A DNA stretch of 64,000 bases from Paraburkholderia acidipaludis NBRC 101816 (GTDB lineage Bacteria > Pseudomonadota > Gammaproteobacteria > Burkholderiales > Burkholderiaceae): NCBI RefSeq assembly GCF_000684975.1, contig NZ_BAXZ01000028.1:30986-94985 (forward strand), written 5' to 3'. Under the pieces are notes generated by a model. It was not told where the DNA came from, ran no database searches, and was given only the letters and a program-made list of their open reading frames with translations. Of the stretch, positions 25,687 through 34,450 are shown in pieces; position 1 is the first letter of the stretch, and the number at the start of each line of letters is the position of its first letter. Position numbers and translations under genes: made by a program.

Positions 25687-26973
25687 ATGCATGCATCATC
25701 GCCTCACGATTCGGGAACTAGCGGGAAACATGATTCGGTATACGAAATAAAAACGCTGATCCTGCTCGGGCTGGGCTTCGGTCTGGTCGGGCTGGACCGC
25801 TGGATTGTGGCGCCCTTGTTTCCGCACATGATGCGCGACCTGAACCTGAATTTTCAGCAGCTCGGCAGCCTGATCGGCATCCTGAGCGTCGCCTGGGGCG
25901 TATGGGCGATAGCGATGGGGCCAGTGTCCGACCGGATCGGCCGCAAGCGCATTCTGGTGGTCACGATGGTCGCGTTTTCGCTGCTGTCGAGCCTTTCCGG
26001 TCTCGCCACCGGCTTTGCGAGCCTGATGCTGATCCGGGCGGTGATGGGCGTGGCGGAAGGGGCATTTACGCCGGCCAGCGTCGCGGCGACCGGCGAGGCT
26101 TCGCTGCCGTCCCGGCGCGGCTTCAACCAGGGCCTGCAGTTGAGCATGTTCTCGCTGCTGGGCCTCGGATTCGCGCCGATTCTGGCGACGCAACTGCTGC
26201 GCGTCCTGCCGTCGTGGCATTGGGTGTTTACCGTGTCGGCCGTACCGGGCCTGATCGTGGCGCTGCTGATTGCCCGTACGCTGCGCGACAAGCCGCAAAG
26301 CGAACTGCCCACGCCGCGAGCGGTCGCCGGCCAGCCGCGCTGGAGCGCGCTCTTTGGCAGCCGCAACGTGTGGCTCGCGACGTTGGCGATACTGTGCGCG
26401 ATGGCCGGCATTTTTGTGGTCAGTGCGATGGTGCCGACCTATCTCGTCGAGGTGCTGCATCTCGATACCCAGGAGATGGGCTTCGTCGTTTCGGCAATCG
26501 GCTTCGGCGGGTTCGTGGGGTCGTTCGGGGTGGCGGGCGTGTCGGATTTCATTGGCCGGCGCAACGCCGCGCTGATCGCGTTTGCCGGCGCAGCCGTGCT
26601 GCTGTATCTGTTTTCCGGAACCGGCCCGAATCCGCAACTTCTGTTCGCGCTCCTCTTCGGCGTTTCGGTGTTCGCGCTGGGTTTGCTCGGACTCCTGAGC
26701 GGTCCGATCGCGACCGAGGCGGCACCGGCAGGCCTGGTAGCGTCTTCCGTCGGCTTCGTCTCGGGCGCCGGCGAAATCTTCGGCGGCGGCCTTGCACCCG
26801 CGGTGGCCGGCTTCGTTGCGCAGCACTTCGGCCTTGCCTCCACGCTGACTCTCGCGCTTGGCGGCCTGGTCGTGGGCGGTGTCGTGTCGCTGTTCCTCGT
26901 CGAGACTTCGCCGCGCAGGCGCGGTTCCGTCGAGTCGCGTGCCTCGATGGGCATACCCGAGGACATTGCCTGA
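25687..26973 (+). CDS. MFS aromatic-acid transporter
   Basis: The 428-residue protein has twelve membrane helices in two halves and the MFS loop motif DRIGRKR after helix 2, repeated loosely in the second half (DFIGRRN). It belongs to the aromatic-acid/H+ symporter-like branch. CCAGGAGAC lies before the ATG. The AT-rich 230-base upstream gap shared with marR makes it part of the same regulon, so ferulate, vanillate or another hydroxycinnamate is the probable substrate. Confidence 0.85.
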   Translation: MHASSPHDSGTSGKHDSVYEIKTLILLGLGFGLVGLDRWIVAPLFPHMMRDLNLNFQQLGSLIGILSVAWGVWAIAMGPVSDRIGRKRILVVTMVAFSLLSSLSGLATGFASLMLIRAVMGVAEGAFTPASVAATGEASLPSRRGFNQGLQLSMFSLLGLGFAPILATQLLRVLPSWHWVFTVSAVPGLIVALLIARTLRDKPQSELPTPRAVAGQPRWSALFGSRNVWLATLAILCAMAGIFVVSAMVPTYLVEVLHLDTQEMGFVVSAIGFGGFVGSFGVAGVSDFIGRRNAALIAFAGAAVLLYLFSGTGPNPQLLFALLFGVSVFALGLLGLLSGPIATEAAPAGLVASSVGFVSGAGEIFGGGLAPAVAGFVAQHFGLASTLTLALGGLVVGGVVSLFLVETSPRRRGSVESRASMGIPEDIA

Positions 26974-27175
26974 AACCTGCCTGCCTGTTGTTGTGCTTCC
27001 TCAGCCTGCGTGGTTCGTCACGCAGGTAGATCGCAGATACCCGAATCCATTGTCACACCGGCTGGCCATGACGCCAGCGGGCGGCGCTCGCTTCGTGCAT
27101 TCGTGTCGATCCACCGACCGTACGCCGCCGACGACGCCATATAGAGCAATTCATACCAAAACCAGGAGACAGTCA

Positions 27176-28246
27176 ATGAGAAGTCGAGCCGTTTGTATTG
27201 CCGCGGGTCTGTTGTTCACGTGTCACGCCTATGCGCAAAGCAGTGTCACGATCAGCGGCCTGCTGGACGCAGGTGTGTCTTATGTCAGCAATGAAGCCGG
27301 TGGTCGCGTTTTCAAGTTCGACGACGGTGTTGCCGTACCGAACATGCTGACCTTCAGCGGCAAGGAAGACCTGGGCGGCGGTCTGCACGCGGTCTTCGAG
27401 CTCACGAACCAGTTCGAGATGGCCACGGGCTCGTTCATGCCGGACGAGAGCCTCTTCAGCCGCACCGCGCTTGTCGGTCTCGACGACGATCGCTGGGGCC
27501 GCCTGACGTTCGGCAACCAGTTCGATTTCATGTTCGACTCGCTGTTCCTGGACGACGGTTCCATCTACGCGCTGGGTATCTACGACTTTCCGAATGGACC
27601 GTTTGCGAAGCTTGCGCTGCCGGACAACCCCACAGGCGCATTCGACTGGGACCGTATGGCGGGCGTAGCCGTCAGCAACTCGGTGAAGTACGTCAGCTCC
27701 AACTTTTACGGCTTTTCCGCCGGCGCGATGTACGGCTTGGGTGGCGTGCCGGGATCGTTCGGTTCGGACAGCGCAGTGAGCGCCGGCATCAACTACCTGA
27801 ACGGCGGGTTTGGGGCCAATGCGGCCTATACGCAAGTGAAAACCGACGTTGGCGGCGTGCAGGACAGCGTGCGCAACTGGGGTGTCGGCGCCCGTTATCG
27901 CATGGGCCCCATGACCGCGACCGCGCTCTACACGGCCGTGCGCAACGAGCTGAACGGTGCCGAGGTCTGGCAGACCGAACTGGGCGCCCTGTGGCAGATG
28001 GCGCCGCAGTGGGCGTTGAGCGGCGCGTATATGTACATGAAGGGCAACGACGTCGTCGACAACAATCACGCGCATCAGTTGACCGCCATGCTGACGTACA
28101 CGCTCTCGAAGCGAACCAGCGTTTATGTGGCGGGTGTCTATCAGCGCACGAACGAGGGCGCGACGGCATTGATCGACGACGTCATGGTGGCGTCGAGCAG
28201 CCCGTCGCAATTCGTCGGCCGGATCGGCATGCAGACGCGTTTCTAA
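27176..28246 (+). CDS. Gram-negative general porin
   Basis: The 356-residue outer-membrane protein starts with a signal peptide (MRSRAVCIAAGLLFTCHAYA) and then QSSVTISGLLDAGVSY, the standard first strand of Burkholderiaceae trimeric porins. It has alternating beta-strand character, the LFSRTALVGL(D) region and the terminal phenylalanine (MQTRF) needed for outer-membrane insertion. ACCAGGAGAC precedes the ATG. Placed between the transporter and esterase genes, it may admit phenolic substrates. Confidence 0.9.
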   Translation: MRSRAVCIAAGLLFTCHAYAQSSVTISGLLDAGVSYVSNEAGGRVFKFDDGVAVPNMLTFSGKEDLGGGLHAVFELTNQFEMATGSFMPDESLFSRTALVGLDDDRWGRLTFGNQFDFMFDSLFLDDGSIYALGIYDFPNGPFAKLALPDNPTGAFDWDRMAGVAVSNSVKYVSSNFYGFSAGAMYGLGGVPGSFGSDSAVSAGINYLNGGFGANAAYTQVKTDVGGVQDSVRNWGVGARYRMGPMTATALYTAVRNELNGAEVWQTELGALWQMAPQWALSGAYMYMKGNDVVDNNHAHQLTAMLTYTLSKRTSVYVAGVYQRTNEGATALIDDVMVASSSPSQFVGRIGMQTRF

Positions 28247-28348
28247 ACGACGTCTCAGGGGCGCTTGCGTCGCCTTGCCTCGCGAGCGCTCCGTGCCCGG
28301 CATTCCCTTCTTTTTGCGGGTTCACTATTCGAGTATCGGAGACAGTAC

Positions 28349-29314
28349 ATGCAAGCTGCACCATTCAATCCGCTTCGCCTTGCGCCCGACGTGCGCGAGT
28401 TGCTGACGGCGATTGCCGCGAGCGGCGAACCGCCCCTCGAATCGTTGCCCCTCGCGCAACGACGCCTGGCCTACAAGCAGATCGGCGCGCGGCTGGGTGG
28501 CGAATCCATGCCGCTACGGGAGGTGCGCGAGCTGCAGGCGCAGGGGCCGGCGGGACCGATCCCGCTGCGCTTGTACTTGCCGGATCAGATCGGGGCCGGC
28601 CCGCATGGCGTCATCGTTTATCTGCATGGCGGCGGTTGGACGCTCGGCGATCTGGACAGCCACGACAAGATTTGCAGGCGCCTCGCGCGCGCTGCCGGCT
28701 GTGCCGTGGTCGGCGTAGGGTATCGCCTCGCGCCGGAACACCCCGCGCCAGCCGGACCGGAAGACGTGCTGGCGGCGATTCGCTGGCTGGCGAACCATGC
28801 GCAGGCGCTTGGGCTCGACCCCGCACGGATTGCCGTGGCCGGAGACAGTGCAGGCGCAAGCATGGCGGCGGTGGCAACCCGGCGTTTGCGTGGCGAGGTG
28901 CCGTTGTGCGCGCAGGTATTGTTCTATCCGTCCACCGATCTGTCGCCGGCTGCTGCGGATTTTCCGTCGAGGTACGAGAACGGGGCGATACCGCCGCTGA
29001 CACTGGAATTGATGCACGTGCTATCCAGTCCGTTCACGGACGGATTCGATACCCATGACACCCGGCTGTCGCCGTTGCGGGAGCCGGATCTTCACGATCT
29101 GCCGCCGGCGCTGATCATCACGGCCGAATGCGACGTGCTGCGCGACGACGGCCGGCTCTATTGCGAGGCATTGCGGGCGGCGGGCGTCCAGGTGAATTAC
29201 ATCGAAGTGCCAGGCATGGTGCACGGTTTCGTCGAGATGGCGGGGGTGCTGCCGGCTGCGGTCGAGGCGATCGAGGAAGCAGGCGCGTATCTGAACCAGG
29301 TTCTCACCCGCTGA
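28349..29314 (+). CDS. Alpha/beta hydrolase, hormone-sensitive-lipase family
   Basis: The 321-residue esterase shows HSL-family motifs: oxyanion HGGGW, nucleophile elbow GDSAGAS, acid in ECDVLRDDG and base in GMVHGF. There is no signal peptide, so it acts in the cytoplasm. GGAGA lies before the ATG at 28349; upstream in-frame starts overlap the porin end. As last gene of the phenylpropanoid run it may release ferulate or related acids from esters, but the substrate is not shown by sequence. Confidence 0.87.
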   Translation: MQAAPFNPLRLAPDVRELLTAIAASGEPPLESLPLAQRRLAYKQIGARLGGESMPLREVRELQAQGPAGPIPLRLYLPDQIGAGPHGVIVYLHGGGWTLGDLDSHDKICRRLARAAGCAVVGVGYRLAPEHPAPAGPEDVLAAIRWLANHAQALGLDPARIAVAGDSAGASMAAVATRRLRGEVPLCAQVLFYPSTDLSPAAADFPSRYENGAIPPLTLELMHVLSSPFTDGFDTHDTRLSPLREPDLHDLPPALIITAECDVLRDDGRLYCEALRAAGVQVNYIEVPGMVHGFVEMAGVLPAAVEAIEEAGAYLNQVLTR

Positions 29315-29568
29315 CATGCGCGGCAGTCGGCAGTCTGTTCGTGGAAGAGACCTGGCCCGAGGACGACGGCCCTCTCTACGAGTTGCCTGTCGCCGCAGTA
29401 ACCCGTGCCTGCGGTCTCCAGCGGAACACTGAACGAAAGCGCGCACACGGTTGTCGTGCCGCGAAACCGGCCAGGCGAGAGCTGGCCCAGCTGGACAGCC
29501 TGGCCGTCCATATATCGCGCATGGGCGTGTACGTCGTCGCATTCGAAGTGCCGGTTCAATGCCGATGC
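29314..29568 (-). pseudogene. Possible remnant of an AraC-type regulator
   Basis: The 409-base gap between the esterase and tRNA-Leu holds no intact gene. On the minus strand a frame contains DDVHAHA, then QLSPGRFRG, then LFHEQT about 36 residues later. These resemble the N-terminal sensory part of some AraC-family regulators, but no start with a ribosome site and no helix-turn-helix follows. A decayed fragment is possible; chance similarity is not excluded. Confidence 0.2.
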
Positions 29569-29723
29569 ATCAATCGAGGTGTTGCCGGTAGCGAACGGCG
29601 CACTTGCCGGTGTGCGGGTTTCCATGATCGATGTGAAGGATATTGCGGAGAAAACGCGAATCGCGCACAGGTATCCGACGGCAAACGAGGTGTGTCCAGA
29701 CCTTTGATTTTTCTGTATTGTCT

Positions 29724-29808
<85 letters not shown>

Positions 29809-29938
29809 TTGAGGGGCGCCATTGTAGCGGCCCATCGAGCTTTTGTGAATACCTCGCGCGCGACACTCGATCCAGCCCGCTCACGCTTTGAAAACCCCGT
29901 GCGAAGCGCGTCTGGATGGACGAGTTGCGGCAACGTGT

Positions 29939-30778
29939 TCAGCTCAGCCTGAGCGTCATCACGCCGACAAGGATCAGGAGCGCGGCGGCGGAGCGCCCAT
30001 GGTTGCGCGGCTCCTTCAGGACAAAGGCCGAAATCGCGGCGCCGAACAGGATGGCCGTCTCGCGCAGCGCCGCCACCATGGCAATGGGCGCGCGAGTCAT
30101 TGCCCAGAGGACCAGCGTATAGGCACCAAGGGTGCAGGCGCCGCCCACCAGGGCAAGGTGTCCGCGAGCGCACAGATAACTTCGTATGGCGCCGCGCCGA
30201 TGCATGGCAGTCCACCCGAGTATCGGCAAGGCGGTGATCGCGAATACCCACATCGTGTAAGCCGCCGGACTGCCCGAGATGCGTACTCCGGTGCCGTCGA
30301 CGAGCGTATAAGACATGATCGCGACAGCATTCAGCAGTGCGAACTGGGTGCTTCGCGTGTTGACGCCGCTGGAGGGGCTCGCCAGCAGAAGGCCGAGTAT
30401 GCCGCCGCATATCAGCAGGATGCCGCTCCATTCTCCGGCGGTGAGCCGCTCGCCGATGATCGGGCCGCTGGCCAGCGCGACGAAGAGCGGCGGCGTGCCG
30501 CGCATGAGCGGGTAGGCGTGCGCCATGTCGCCGCTGCGATACGCCGCGCCGATCAGCACGAAATAGACGACATGGATTGCGGCGGAGGCCGCGATGTACG
30601 GCCAGCTATCGCTGTGCGGCAACGGAAGAAACGGCAGGACGATACCGCTGATGACGGCCGCGCTGCCGGTCACGAAGACGATGTCGAGAAATGTGTCGGG
30701 ACTGGATTTCACGAGGGCATTCCAGCCCGCATGAAGGAATGCGGCCAACAGCACGATTGCCATGACGGCAGTGGACAT
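29939..30778 (-). CDS. EamA/DMT-family transporter
   Basis: The 279-residue protein has ten predicted membrane helices in two five-helix halves, as in the drug/metabolite (EamA) exporters; the second half holds the usual AMTRAPIAMVAALRETAILF segment before the last pair of helices. Much longer open frames upstream lack support; the ATG at 30778 follows a GGAG. It diverges from the LysR gene at 30896 across 117 bases, so that regulator may control it. Substrate unknown; homologues export amino acids and metabolites. Confidence 0.87.
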   Translation of the reverse strand: MSTAVMAIVLLAAFLHAGWNALVKSSPDTFLDIVFVTGSAAVISGIVLPFLPLPHSDSWPYIAASAAIHVVYFVLIGAAYRSGDMAHAYPLMRGTPPLFVALASGPIIGERLTAGEWSGILLICGGILGLLLASPSSGVNTRSTQFALLNAVAIMSYTLVDGTGVRISGSPAAYTMWVFAITALPILGWTAMHRRGAIRSYLCARGHLALVGGACTLGAYTLVLWAMTRAPIAMVAALRETAILFGAAISAFVLKEPRNHGRSAAALLILVGVMTLRLS

Positions 30779-30895
30779 GAATGGACTCCAACGGTTGCAG
30801 TCAGGATATCGGCCTTGTGCCGGTGCGGCAAACCAGATAAATTGGGCGCTCGCATTAAATAAACTATCGTGAACGAAGTCCAACTGAGGTGGGGA

Positions 30896-31882
30896 ATGAA
30901 GAGAGTATTGCCGCCGCTGAACGCGCTGCGCGCTTTCGAGGCAGCGGGCCGGCTTGGCAGTTTCAAGGAAGCCGCGGCGGAACTGCATGTGACGCAAGGC
31001 GCCGTGAGCCAGCATGTGCGCCTGCTCGAAGACTGGCTCGGTGCGCCGTTGTTCGAGCGGCATCACCGGCGTGTGGCGCTCACACCCGCGGCCAGGGGGT
31101 ATCTCGAGGAAATCGGCCCGCTGTTCGGGCAGCTTGCCGAGGCAACGGCGAGATACGGAACTCCGGCGGCCGTCACCCGCACGCTCACGGTGAACGCGGT
31201 CGCGACTTTCGCGTTGCGCTGGCTGGTGCCGAGACTCGCGATGTTTCTCTCCGACCATCCCGGCGTGGATGTGCGGGTGCAGACCTCGAGCGAATCGGTG
31301 GAGAGCCTGAACGATGCGTGGGATGTGATCATCCGCGGCGGGCCGGACACGTTCTACGGCTATTCCACGCGGCCTTTCCTGCACGAGGAACGGATTCCGG
31401 TCTGCAGTCCGGCGTTATTGAAGCGACTGCCGCTTCGTAGAACGAACGATCTGCAGCGCCATATCTTGCTGCATACGGCGAGCCTGCCGCGGTTATGGCC
31501 CGAGTGGCTCGCGAAGGCGGACCATCCCGCGCTTGTGCCCGCCTCGAACCTGACCTTCGACCACTTCTATCTGACCGTGCAGGCCGCGATCGACGGCGTA
31601 GGCGTTGCGATGGGCCCGACGGCGCTCATCGTGGACGATCTGGCCACAGGCAGGCTTGTAACGCCGTTCGCGGGACCTTGCCTGCCGTCGCGGAGCTACT
31701 TCATGTATGTTCCGGAAGGCAGGGCCGAGGACGAACTGGTTCAGCATTTCTGCTCGTGGCTCGAGCGCGAGGGCGCCCGCCCGACGCCGCTCACGCAGGC
31801 GTCGGAGGACCAGGCGGCCGGCCTTACAGGCCTGCCGCGTTCTTCACGGCGCATTGCGACTCCACGTTCTCGCCGTCGCTGA
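30896..31882 (+). CDS. LysR-family regulator, GcvA-like
   Basis: The 328-residue protein begins LPPLNALRAFEAAGRLGSF with a helix-turn-helix ending VTQGAVSQHVRLLE, the form typical of the GcvA/AmpR branch of LysR. GAGGTGGGG precedes ATG 30896, which is preferred over GTG 30869. It diverges from the EamA transporter. Its last 59 bases overlap the convergent copper-chaperone gene, so the two mRNAs are complementary at their 3' ends. Confidence 0.9.
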   Translation: MKRVLPPLNALRAFEAAGRLGSFKEAAAELHVTQGAVSQHVRLLEDWLGAPLFERHHRRVALTPAARGYLEEIGPLFGQLAEATARYGTPAAVTRTLTVNAVATFALRWLVPRLAMFLSDHPGVDVRVQTSSESVESLNDAWDVIIRGGPDTFYGYSTRPFLHEERIPVCSPALLKRLPLRRTNDLQRHILLHTASLPRLWPEWLAKADHPALVPASNLTFDHFYLTVQAAIDGVGVAMGPTALIVDDLATGRLVTPFAGPCLPSRSYFMYVPEGRAEDELVQHFCSWLEREGARPTPLTQASEDQAAGLTGLPRSSRRIATPRSRRR

Positions 31883-32270
31883 ACTTGAAAGTCACGGGAA
31901 CCGTCGAGCCGATCGTGAGCGGCTTCTTCGCGTGCTCGAACATCACGTGGTAGCCGCCCGGCGCGAAGGCGAGCGTGCCGTTGGCCGGCACGGTGGCCTT
32001 GTCGACCATGACCATCTTCGAGGTGCTGCCGCTGCTTTGCGTCTGATGCAGCATGGCCATGCCGAACGCCTCGGTACTGACGCCCACGAGATCGACGGAC
32101 TTGCCGCTCATGTTCACGAGCTTGAAGTAGCCGCCGGAAGGCGTGTCGCCCGGCATCGAACGGATCCAGCAGTCGGACACCATCATCGAACCCGGCGACG
32201 CCGCGAACGCGGACAGCGAGGCGACGGCGAGCGGCAAGGCGAGGGCGATATGGCGAAGGGTGCAGCGCAT
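31824..32270 (-). CDS. Periplasmic copper chaperone, PCuAC family
   Basis: The 148-residue protein has a signal peptide (LALPLAVASLSAFA) and the copper-binding pattern of PCuAC: MAMLHQT, MVMVD, and GGYHVMFEH, placing Met and His ligands as H-M-x10-M-x21-H-x-M. PCuAC delivers Cu(I) to cytochrome oxidase in the periplasm. CAGGAGAATTCC precedes the start. It lies downstream of the DUF2946 gene, a common pairing in Burkholderiaceae. The 3' end overlaps the convergent LysR gene by 59 bases. Confidence 0.9.
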   Translation of the reverse strand: MRCTLRHIALALPLAVASLSAFAASPGSMMVSDCWIRSMPGDTPSGGYFKLVNMSGKSVDLVGVSTEAFGMAMLHQTQSSGSTSKMVMVDKATVPANGTLAFAPGGYHVMFEHAKKPLTIGSTVPVTFKFSDGENVESQCAVKNAAGL

Positions 32271-32406
32271 GGAGAATTCTCCTGTTCTGGTTTGAAAGCC
32301 AATAGGGGGTGCCGGCAGTCGATTCGACGCGCAGCGTCGAACGCAATGCCGAAAGTGCGATGTGCAGCGCCGCGACGACAAGGCCGCGCGCTGCTGGCAG
32401 ACCGGG

Positions 32407-32769
32407 TCAGGATTGCGGCGGAGGGGCGCGCGGCCGCGCGCAAGGGAACGGCCCGAACGGGATGTGCCGCAACGAGAGCGCCATGACGGCGGGAGCGCCG
32501 GTGACGAACAGCGCGGGGAGCGCCGCCTGCATGGGCGGCATGGCGGCGTGATCGGCGAGCAGACTGCAATATCCACACGCGGCGAAGCCCACGCCATGAT
32601 CGTGTCGCGCGCCGCTTGCGGGCGGTTGCGCGGCCGAACACAGCACGCCTTCCGTCACTCCGTCGCGGTGAACCGCCACGATATGACTGACGAGCGGCGC
32701 GAGCACGATGAGCCACATGGCGACGAGGCCGGGCCATGCGATCAGGTGCTTGCGGGCGTGAACGAACAT
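32407..32769 (-). CDS. DUF2946 family membrane protein
   Basis: The 120-residue protein has one N-terminal hydrophobic helix (about residues 13-32), a central HDHGVGFAACGYC segment with the CGYC pair, and a second hydrophobic stretch. This is the DUF2946 layout, a family repeatedly found with copper chaperones and copper-responsive outer-membrane receptors, and rich in His, Cys and Met. ATG 32769 is preferred to an upstream frame start at 32907. The 136 bases to the chaperone gene hold no other gene. Confidence 0.78.
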   Translation of the reverse strand: MFVHARKHLIAWPGLVAMWLIVLAPLVSHIVAVHRDGVTEGVLCSAAQPPASGARHDHGVGFAACGYCSLLADHAAMPPMQAALPALFVTGAPAVMALSLRHIPFGPFPCARPRAPPPQS

Positions 32770-32849
32770 GTCGGGAGATCGAAAGTTTGCGCGCCAGTCT
32801 ATCACCGGCGCTCGACATGGGTCACATGCGGCGTCACCTGCGGTTGGGT

Positions 32850-33173
32850 CTACTGCAGGCGGCGCGTGTAGGCGTCGGGGTGCGCGCTGCGAGATGTTTT
32901 GCTGCACGTCGGAAAATCGGCGGACAAAAGCGCAACGGTATCCGGCCCCGCAATCGCACGTTTGTCACGTGCCTGGGACAAAATCTCGGGAAGGCGCGCA
33001 TAAAAGATTTCCAGCTGCCGCGCATCCGACGCTTTGCGCTCGAGGCCGAACACTTCCTCCAATACGCGCCGAGACATATGGAAGCGTTGCAGGCCGTGGA
33101 GAATACGGGCCTGAAATACGACACCGTCGCTGTTGTGCGGTACCGCCGCCCAGATGAGCGATTGGTTATTCAT
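32850..33173 (-). CDS. DUF1488-like small protein
   Basis: The 107-residue product has the pattern of DUF1488: a short beta segment (GVVFQARILHGLQRFHMSR), RVLEEVFG, then a helix ending LEIFYARLPEILSQARDK. No catalytic motif is evident. GGGGG lies before the ATG at 33173. The last 20 residues diverge and may be a read-through extension. Function is unknown for the family. Confidence 0.6.
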   Translation of the reverse strand: MNNQSLIWAAVPHNSDGVVFQARILHGLQRFHMSRRVLEEVFGLERKASDARQLEIFYARLPEILSQARDKRAIAGPDTVALLSADFPTCSKTSRSAHPDAYTRRLQ

Positions 33174-33259
33174 GAAACCCCCGCGAATCCCGGCATTCCG
33201 TTCCGATGCCCTGTTTTTATCCTCGCATATCTTGTTCAGACACCGCTATTTTTCAAAAT

Positions 33260-33283
33260 TATGTCGAATGTCGATTCGACATA
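33260..33283. promoter_or_regulatory. Perfect 24-base inverted repeat, probable operator
   Basis: TATGTCGAAT and ATTCGACATA are perfect ten-base arms separated by GTCG. It lies in an AT-rich gap between the divergent DUF1488-like gene and the small protein gene at 33387. No adjacent gene encodes a DNA-binding protein, so the regulator would act from elsewhere. Confidence 0.6.
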
Positions 33284-33337
33284 TTTACAACGCCCGTCAT
33301 GTTGCAATGCAGCGAGATTCGACTAGACTGGGTAGAG

Positions 33338-33359
33338 GCGTTCGTGCCGATGCGAACGC
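33338..33359 (+). other. Inverted repeat in the leader of the 33387 gene
   Basis: GCGTTCG and CGAACGC are perfect seven-base arms with an eight-base spacer, ending 15 bases before the Shine-Dalgarno of the small gene. It could form a leader hairpin or be a second operator. Confidence 0.35.
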
Positions 33360-33386
33360 AGTCGTGCCATGACGGGAGGATGCGCC

Positions 33387-33635
33387 ATGACGACAGCACA
33401 GATTGCGGAGTTTCACGCCGATCCGGTTTTGCACGTATTCGAGCAGGACGGCGGCTGGCATTGGGGTATTACCGTTCCGCGCGCATTGGGGAGCGGATTC
33501 AAGGTCATTGCGTACAGCGACAGATCCTTTTCGAAGGAGGATGCGGCGCGTGACGACGGCAGCCAGGTGCTGGGCAGCCTCGCATATGCGAGCCATGCCA
33601 TGCTGGCGGCTTCGCTGCGCGAACAAGGCGCATGA
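33387..33635 (+). CDS. Small conserved-looking hypothetical protein
   Basis: The 82-residue product (TTAQIAEFHADPVLHVFEQD at its start) has no membrane segment and no motif I recognise. The coding call rests on GGAGGA six bases before the ATG at 33387, good codon use and the promoter-like upstream region with two inverted repeats. An in-frame ATG at 33369 lacks a ribosome site. It has alternating beta/alpha character and a C-terminal helix. Function unknown. Confidence 0.6.
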   Translation: MTTAQIAEFHADPVLHVFEQDGGWHWGITVPRALGSGFKVIAYSDRSFSKEDAARDDGSQVLGSLAYASHAMLAASLREQGA

Positions 33636-33750
33636 TGACGACACCGGACGAGCGCGCCTGAGCGCAGCCGATGCGCGATGCGCTGCGCGCGCGGTCCGGG
33701 CCTGAGGCGGTCGCCGAAGGGGCGATCTCGCCCCATCGCCTCGTGCTGCG

Positions 33751-34368
33751 TCACGTTGCGTAATGCGCGAGAAACATATCGGCGGCCGATTCCGCCACTT
33801 TCTTCTGCTCGCTCTTGCCGAGCGGCGCCTGCCCCATCGTCACCTGCGGCCAGAAGGCGAACGCCTTCACGAGGCCTTGCAGCTGCTTCGAGGCGAACAG
33901 CGGATCCGCGGTATTCAGCCGGCCGGCCGCCGCCGCCGTGCGGATCCATATCGTCAGGTCTTCCTCGCGCTCGCCAAGACGGGCCACCATCGCGCTCGCG
34001 CGCTCCGGCGTGTTCATGCCCGCTGCAATCGCCACGCGCGCGAGCGCGAGAAACGACTCGTCGTTCAGGAGGCGCAGCTTGCGCATGAGCAGCGCGACGA
34101 GCTGCGGGCGCAGCGGTTCGTCGGCGCGCCAGCCCGACGCGTCCGAGGATTCGCTCGCATTCCAGAGCTGCAGCAGGATGGCTTCGAAGAGCGCCTCCTT
34201 GCCCGGAAAGTGGTTGTAGACCGTGCGCTTGGAAACGCAGGCGCGGGCCGCGATGCGGTCCATGCTGGTCGCCTCGAAGCCGGCCGCGAGAAATTCCTCG
34301 ATCGCCGCGCCGACAATGGCGTTGCGTTTCCGGTCGGTCAGGCGTTCAGGTTTGGCGCTGGATTCCAT
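33751..34368 (-). CDS. TetR-family repressor
   Basis: The 205-residue protein has the TetR DNA-binding domain (AIVGAAIEEFLAAGFEATSMDRIAARA split over helices 1-3, VSKRTVYNHFPGKEALF) and a ligand domain of the AefR-like type near the C-terminus. It diverges from the metallo-hydrolase gene with two operator-like repeats in the 82-base gap, so it should repress both. Ligand unknown. Confidence 0.92.
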   Translation of the reverse strand: MESSAKPERLTDRKRNAIVGAAIEEFLAAGFEATSMDRIAARACVSKRTVYNHFPGKEALFEAILLQLWNASESSDASGWRADEPLRPQLVALLMRKLRLLNDESFLALARVAIAAGMNTPERASAMVARLGEREEDLTIWIRTAAAAGRLNTADPLFASKQLQGLVKAFAFWPQVTMGQAPLGKSEQKKVAESAADMFLAHYAT

Positions 34369-34378
34369 GCGGGTATTT

Positions 34379-34429
34379 TACACTGGGGAGTTTACTTTTC
34401 TCGAAAATAAACTACACTGGGCGGTGTAC
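34379..34429. promoter_or_regulatory. Two TetR operator-like repeats
   Basis: TACAC-TGGGGA-GTTTA (34379-34394) and TACAC-TGGGCG-GTGTA (34413-34428) lie 34 bases apart; the second is a perfect inverted repeat and the first has one mismatch. They fill the gap between divergent tetR and metallo-hydrolase genes. A TTTAC/AAATAAAC patch between them may be the promoter. Confidence 0.6.
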
Positions 34430-34450
34430 CTTTTCTGCCGGTCTCCTCTC

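Noticed and set aside
29405..29707. 100-codon plus-strand frame before the tRNA
   Set aside because: No ribosome site, no motif and composition unlike neighbouring genes.
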